Assembly: GCA_019649035.1 (NCBI GenBank)
Contig: BMAT01004921.1
Location: forward strand, 615,777-637,817
Source: Elysia marginata
Lineage: Eukaryota > Mollusca > Gastropoda > Plakobranchidae
Direction of reading: 5' to 3'
Length of the DNA stretch: 22,041 bases
Below, piece by piece: positions 17,834-22,041 of the stretch; position 1 is the stretch's first letter; the number at the start of each line of letters is the position of its first letter. Under the pieces are notes generated by a model. That model was not told the origin of the DNA. It worked only from the letters and a program-made list of their open reading frames with translations, and did no database searches. Both the position numbers and the translations under genes were made by a program.

Positions 17834-19157
17834 CAAGGGGAGTTCAATATGTCCTTAGCATGACAATGATAGAACAAACCACAGACTTGAAATTCGATTC
17901 ACTTACATTTATTTCTCTACATAGTCATTCAGCTGAGTTACACATGTCTCCATATGCCTTGACCTTCAAAAGTCCTTGAGAGTAAAATGCGTCACATTGC
18001 GCTTGAAACCATGCTTCAACAGTAGTAATCGCATCCGTGATGTCTTCAAAACGGCGCCCTTTAATGGATTTCTTTAGGTTTGGGAACAGACAGAAGTCTG
18101 AGGGAGCTAAATCCGGCGAGTATGGAGGATGTGGAAGAATTTCGAAGCCGCACCGTTCAGCTGTCTCAACTGTTTGTCGTGCTCGATGAGCAGGAGCGTT
18201 ATTATGCAAAAGCAGGACTCCGCTTCGAAGCTTTCCTCGTCTTCTCCTTGCTAATTCAGACCTCAGTCTTTAATTTCAGCAACCCTGAATGATATTCTCC
18301 TGTGACTGTTTTCCCCTTTTCCATGTGGTCAGTTATTATGATACCATCACAGTCCCAGAAACACGACAGCATGACCTTTCCACTTGATTGTGTGACCTTT
18401 GCTTTCTTTGGTGGGGGTGATGAGGGTCTTCTCCATTGCATAGACGCGCTTTTCGGCTCTGGATCGAATTGATAGATTCAAGTTTCATCCATGGTTACAA
18501 TTCTTCTAAAGAAGAAAGCGTCATTTGCTTCCTGCCTAAGGAGATGTTTGCAATAATTAACCCTCTCTTGTTTCTGATCAGTTGTCAATAACCTTGGTAC
18601 CCATCGAGCTGACACCTTGTTCAGATTGAGATGATCATGAAGAATAGTTTCAACAGAACCTATGCTGATCTTTGTCTTAAATGCTAGCTGTTTAACTGTT
18701 ATTCGTCTGTCCTGCCTTATTAGTTTTTCCACAGTGGAAACGTTTTTCTCAGTCACCGCAGATGGTGGTCGACCTTCGCGATGCTCATCCATCACTGACA
18801 GAAAACCAGATTTAAATTTTCTAACCCAATGTGTCACCTACTGTAATTAGGGCATTTTTCAGGATACACTTGGACCATCTCTTGATGAATTTTAGTAGAA
18901 TTTTGTCCCTTCAAGTAAAGGAACTTGATCACAAAGCGATACTCAACAGCCTCCATGGCAGACGTTTTGGAGACAATAAATAACAAACTTTCTGCGCATT
19001 GTTTCATTTGACGCGCTAAGCAGTGCGAAAACAAAATCGGATTTTCCCAAAATTTTGCATGTTGTGTTTCGAATGAATGATCTAGCTACCCACAAAATGT
19101 CTTTACTCTAGAACAACTGCTTCAAGGTCATGCTAAAGAAATTTTGAACTCCCCTCG
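17834..19157 (-). mobile_element. Mariner transposon, full length but inactivated
   Basis: 1,324 bp, flanked by TA on both sides (17832-17833 and 19158-19159). The terminal inverted repeats are about 36 bp with a handful of mismatches: CAAGGGGAGTTCAA... at 17834 and CGAGGGGAGTTCAA... as the reverse complement from 19157. This size and TA target are standard for mariner. It carries one minus-strand transposase gene, now broken. It lies in the 3.8-kb intron after Kunitz 6, antisense to the host gene. Confidence 0.95.
17925..19034 (-). pseudogene. Mariner transposase (DD34D), broken
   Basis: Four minus-strand blocks give the protein in order. An N-terminal helix-turn-helix start is MEAVEYRFVIKFLYLKG (about 18955 down to 18840). 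After a frameshift come WVPRLLTTDQK and the first catalytic Asp in IVTMDET. The Trp normally next is a TGA stop at 18478-18480. Then SPPPKKAKVTQSSGKVM, another stop at about 18256, and a frame change to LLLHNNAPAHRA and PPYSPDLAPSDF. The distance between the last two catalytic positions is 34 residues, as in DD34D mariners. The second Asp is Asn (HNN instead of HDN). It cannot make a working transposase. Confidence 0.93.
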
Positions 19158-19159
19158 TA

Positions 19160-19972
19160 GTTCCAATTCTTGCCTCTAGATAGCCTGGTTACACCACCAG
19201 CCTGACGCGTTGAGCCCGTTTCACATGACAGATATCCAGTACGGAAGAAGACTCCGCAGTGTATGTGGACCTAAGTCAGACAATTGTTTGTCTTAATTTT
19301 ATCACTTACACCAATTCACACGGGAGCGCACCATGTGAAAGCAACAACAGATCGCCCGTCTAGAGCCACACCTGAGTGTTTTGGGCGGGATAAGCGCCTG
19401 TTAAACGAGCTTCAGCCCCCTAACCTCTTCTTGGTGTTTTACATGATGAGTGGTCTTAACAAATGTGCCATAGAATCTAACATACTTGGAAACATAAGCA
19501 AATGAATGGACTTAGATCTCGACTCTATTACAAAAGTCTAGTCCTAAACCTAAATTCAGTCATTGTGTAACCTATGCCTACTATTTCAAGTCTGGTTCTA
19601 GCTTTTTAATAACTTTGATGCTTTCTTTAAATGTGCTGAATACGTAAAAGCGAAAGACATAAAAAAGAGAGATGGTGGTCTGAACTCTAGCAAGATAATG
19701 CTTGGGAAATGGAAGAAAAGCAGAAAAGCTGGTCGACTTGAAAAGCGACAAAGATGGTGTTTATCAACAAAACTGTATCCGGACTGATAGCAGAGAGGGA
19801 GAAAATACATAAGTTAGGAACATTTATTATGGAAAATGGATAGAAAGATCGAAGAATCGAAGGAAACAGAGAGAATAGACATTAAGGTGTTATATTTTAC
19901 ACTGTCGTAGAGGAAAGTATATTGAGCAAGGGATAATATCGAGAAGAAAATGGTAAAAAATGGGTCATATAG
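19160..19972. other. Intron between exons 15 and 16, middle part
   Basis: No supported gene. Short inverted TTTCACATG / CATGTGAAA words about 130 bp apart (near 19220 and 19332) hint at another small element but are too short to call. Confidence 0.4.
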
Positions 19973-20032
19973 AGAGATGAATAGATTGATAGATAGTAAG
20001 AAAGAAAGATAGATAGATGAATAGATGGATAG

Positions 20033-20063
<31 letters not shown>

Positions 20064-20102
20064 GATAGATAGATAGTCAGATAGATAGATAGATAGATAG
20101 TC

Positions 20103-20133
<31 letters not shown>
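19973..20133. repeat. (GATA)n microsatellite
   Basis: A GATA/TAGA tetranucleotide array of about 160 bp with a few GTCA and GATGA interruptions. Confidence 0.95.
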
Positions 20134-20255
20134 AGTGGATTCAACCAAAAGAGGAGACTTACATAAACAAAGAAGACAAAAAGAAAAAAACAACAGGACA
20201 CCAACCTCGTTCAACCTCCCATTCAGCGACAATGCGTCAACGAACGTTGTAAAGA

Positions 20256-20257
<2 letters not shown>

Positions 20258-20326
<69 letters not shown>

Positions 20327-20329
20327 TTC
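20258..20329. repeat. (CT)n microsatellite followed by poly-T
   Basis: About 30 uninterrupted CT units to 20318, then a T run of about a dozen bases. ORFs with Glu-Arg or Leu-Ser runs here come from the repeat. Confidence 0.95.
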
Positions 20330-20617
20330 TTTCCCTCTCTTTCTCTCTCCATCACTGACCGACATGTCCCAAAGCCAAACAGTCTGCACAAAATCTTCAA
20401 TAGAAATACTCTTTAAGTCAGATATAGTTGTAGTCCCAACGTCAATCAAACAATCTGGAACCACAGCAAAAAATTATTACCAAAGCACTGTAATCAAAAC
20501 ACTATACAGAAACAATGTGTAACTGCCGACAAAGAGAAAACTGTCCACTGAAACGACATTGCTTCGCTGATATTTCCGATAGTCTGCCTAATTTTCTGAC
20601 TTTCTGTCAATCAATAG

Positions 20618-20652
20618 AGGGTCGCGGATCGAAAAAGCTTGAGAACCACGGA
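20618..20652 (-). mobile_element. Possible hAT transposon terminus, single end
   Basis: On the minus strand the sequence reads GTGGTTCTCAAGCTTTTTCG and then ATCCGCGACCCT. This resembles the common hAT end CAGTGGTTCTCAA...CGACCC. No partner end was found nearby, so it is at most a truncated relic. Confidence 0.4.
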
Positions 20653-20800
20653 TAGTGATATAGGCCTGAATATGAATTATACAATCTATTTTAATGTTTA
20701 ATGCGAGTCTACAATTTTGTCAATTACCTTTCCAAGATCCCATTCAAAACTGTTTGTACCTTGTACATGTACTATCTTATGCAGATTCTTATTATCGTCT

Positions 20801-21060
20801 GGTAGGTTATTGAGGCTACATGGCCCAATCAATCTGGTAGGTCATTGAGGCCACATGGCCCAACCAATCTGGTAGGTTTTTGATGCTACATGGCCCAACC
20901 AATCTGGTAGGTTGTTGATGCTACATGGCCCAACCAATCTGGTAGGTTATTGAAGCTACATGTCCCAACCAATCTGGTAGGTTACTGAGGCTACATGTCC
21001 CAACCAATCTGGTAGGTTACTGAGGCTACATGGCCCAATCAACCTGGTAGGTTATTTAGT
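20801..21060. repeat. 35-bp tandem satellite, block 1
   Basis: Seven full units and a partial one with an exact 35-base step (20801, 20836, and so on to 21011 and 21046). Each unit contains GGTAGGTTATTGAGGCTACA and then TGGCCCAACCAATCT, with a few substitutions. Confidence 0.95.
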
Positions 21061-21502
21061 CTATATTGCTACATAAATCGAAGGGACGGAGCAGGAAGGA
21101 AAAAACAAAACTAAAAGAAAAAAAGGCCTACACCTTGATTGACTTTCTACCAAGAGCGGCCTATCTAATTCTTTCTAGAAATCGCATTCCCAATTGTACA
21201 AGTGACTCCAGTCCGTAAATCTATTCCAATGAAATCCAGACGTGAAGGTATTTTGAAGACTAACATAATTTTCTGGATGACTTTTTTATTGTATGTGTGC
21301 TTACAAAGATAGAGTGCTCACTATCTTTTCGTTATTCTCCATTTTCCTCGCTTTATTTGATGCATTTTGAAAAAACAGAAAATTGAATCATAAAGTTGCT
21401 TTATACAATAAGCTAGCGGTAACCTAGTGGTACTGGGCTGTCTAATTCTCACCCTGGTTCTTTTATATTTTTGCTCTTGTTCTTTCTATTCCATTTCACC
21501 AG
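21061..21502. other. Intron just upstream of exon 16
   Basis: Mostly plain AT-rich DNA. Around 21411-21460 there is a tRNA-like A-box match (TAACCTAGTGG at 21420-21430) and a GGTTC 26 bases further on, suggesting a decayed SINE head. This is weak evidence. Confidence 0.35.
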
Positions 21503-21610
21503 AGGCAACCACCCGCCGACCCAGACCAAGGTCTTGCCGAGAATCCCAATACGGATGTTGTTCAGATGGCGTAACGTATGCTCAAAATTATGAAAAGTCT
21601 AACTGCCGTG
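21503..21610 (+). CDS. Internal exon 16: papilin-type repeat 5
   Basis: The acceptor is CCATTTCACCAG before 21503 and the donor is CGTG/GTGAGC after 21610, phase 1 on both sides. After a basic linker (ATTRRPRPRS) it encodes a 24-residue repeat at 21535-21606: CRESQYGCCSDGVTYAQ and a closing SNC. It matches repeats 1 and 2 in length and core. Finding this repeat type again after six Kunitz domains is unexpected for a papilin. It could be a second block of repeats in the same protein or the beginning of a neighbouring related gene, but the phase fits exon 15. The next exon is outside the window. Confidence 0.85.
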
Positions 21611-21960
21611 GTGAGCAACGTCAATACCAGCTTGTCGTACTTAACTACGTTACTGATTTGTCTGACCGTCTAATAATTTGCCTCTCTCTCACTAGTAAGG
21701 TTTGTACTTTCCAACTTATAAGGCGCTTAGTTTATCAGGAAATTTAATCCCTGGGCTCTGTGATTCTAATTAATTTAAACAGCTGTAGAAAGCATTGTGT
21801 TAAAACGCAAAACTTACCATGGGACTGGGAGCTAAGTAGCGATTTTAAAGAATAAACATTCCCGTTTGTTCGAGTCCTAGGCTGAATTACTACAGAGGTA
21901 ATGGAAACTTACTCACTGCGATTGTTGGCATTAACAGTTTCATTATTGGTATTATAAGAC

Positions 21961-22041
21961 CAACTAACATGTTAGGTTATTGAGGCTACATGGCCCAACC
22001 ATTCAGGCATGTTATTGAGGCTACATGGCCCAACCAATCTG
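21961..22041. repeat. 35-bp tandem satellite, block 2 (runs off the window)
   Basis: Copies of the same unit as at 20801-21060 (GGTTATTGAGGCTACATGGC and CCAACC) restart here and continue past the end of the window. The 900 bp between the two blocks includes exon 16. The sequence from 21611 to 21960 is unremarkable intron. Confidence 0.9.

Noticed and set aside
18080-18850. + strand ORFs within the mariner
   Set aside because: Shadows of the minus-strand transposase, whose motifs are clear.
20801-22041. CRISPR-like repeat array
   Set aside because: The 35-bp units are directly adjacent with no spacers, and the locus is clearly eukaryotic.

Overview
The window looks like one stretch of a large, intron-rich metazoan gene read on the + strand. 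There are no bacterial-style ORFs or operons. Coding DNA is confined to short exons of about 65-330 bp with GT-AG borders, set in AT-rich introns full of microsatellites, minisatellites and decayed transposons. A marine invertebrate, perhaps a mollusc, fits this repertoire, but that is inference and no species can be named.

I could place 16 internal exons (376-457, 815-907, 2119-2234, 2874-3201, 3656-3868, 5984-6259, 7115-7191, 7534-7741, 8808-8891, 10112-10414, 11200-11265, 13959-14126, 15173-15426, 15831-16086, 17538-17714, 21503-21610) and one candidate 18-bp microexon (3321-3338). Every junction keeps one continuous reading frame. Almost all introns are phase 1; only three are phase 0. 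Neither the first nor the last exon is inside the window, so signal peptide, promoter and polyA site are not visible.

In protein order the exons encode: two cysteine-rich segments of unrecognised type; four papilin-type cysteine repeats (C-x4-[YH]-G-C-C-x-D); Kunitz 1 (degenerate); Kunitz 2 (P1 Arg) with a Thr-rich linker; Ig domain 1 (two exons); a Thr-rich linker; Ig domain 2 (one exon); a short linker; Kunitz 3 (P1 Lys); Kunitz 4 (P1 Arg); Kunitz 5 (P1 Asp, split by an intron) with a Thr-rich linker; Kunitz 6 (atypical spacing); and a fifth papilin-type repeat. The product is therefore a papilin/lacunin-like secreted matrix protein that combines protease-inhibitor modules with Ig modules. 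Three Kunitz domains look able to inhibit trypsin-like proteases. The other three look altered at the reactive site.

The introns hold: a palindromic MITE (1486-1740), a decayed LINE reverse transcriptase on the minus strand (about 4850-5510), a LINE 3' end on the plus strand stopping just before an exon (about 6680-7092), a 43-45 bp minisatellite that begins at an exon's 5' splice site and repeats splice-donor-like sequence (7742-8423), a 400-bp TAG array (14283-14687), a piggyBac-type MITE (17103-17318), a full-length but dead mariner with intact inverted repeats and TA flanks (17834-19157), a single hAT-like terminus (20618-20652), and a 35-bp satellite on both sides of the last exon (20801-21060 and 21961 to the window end).
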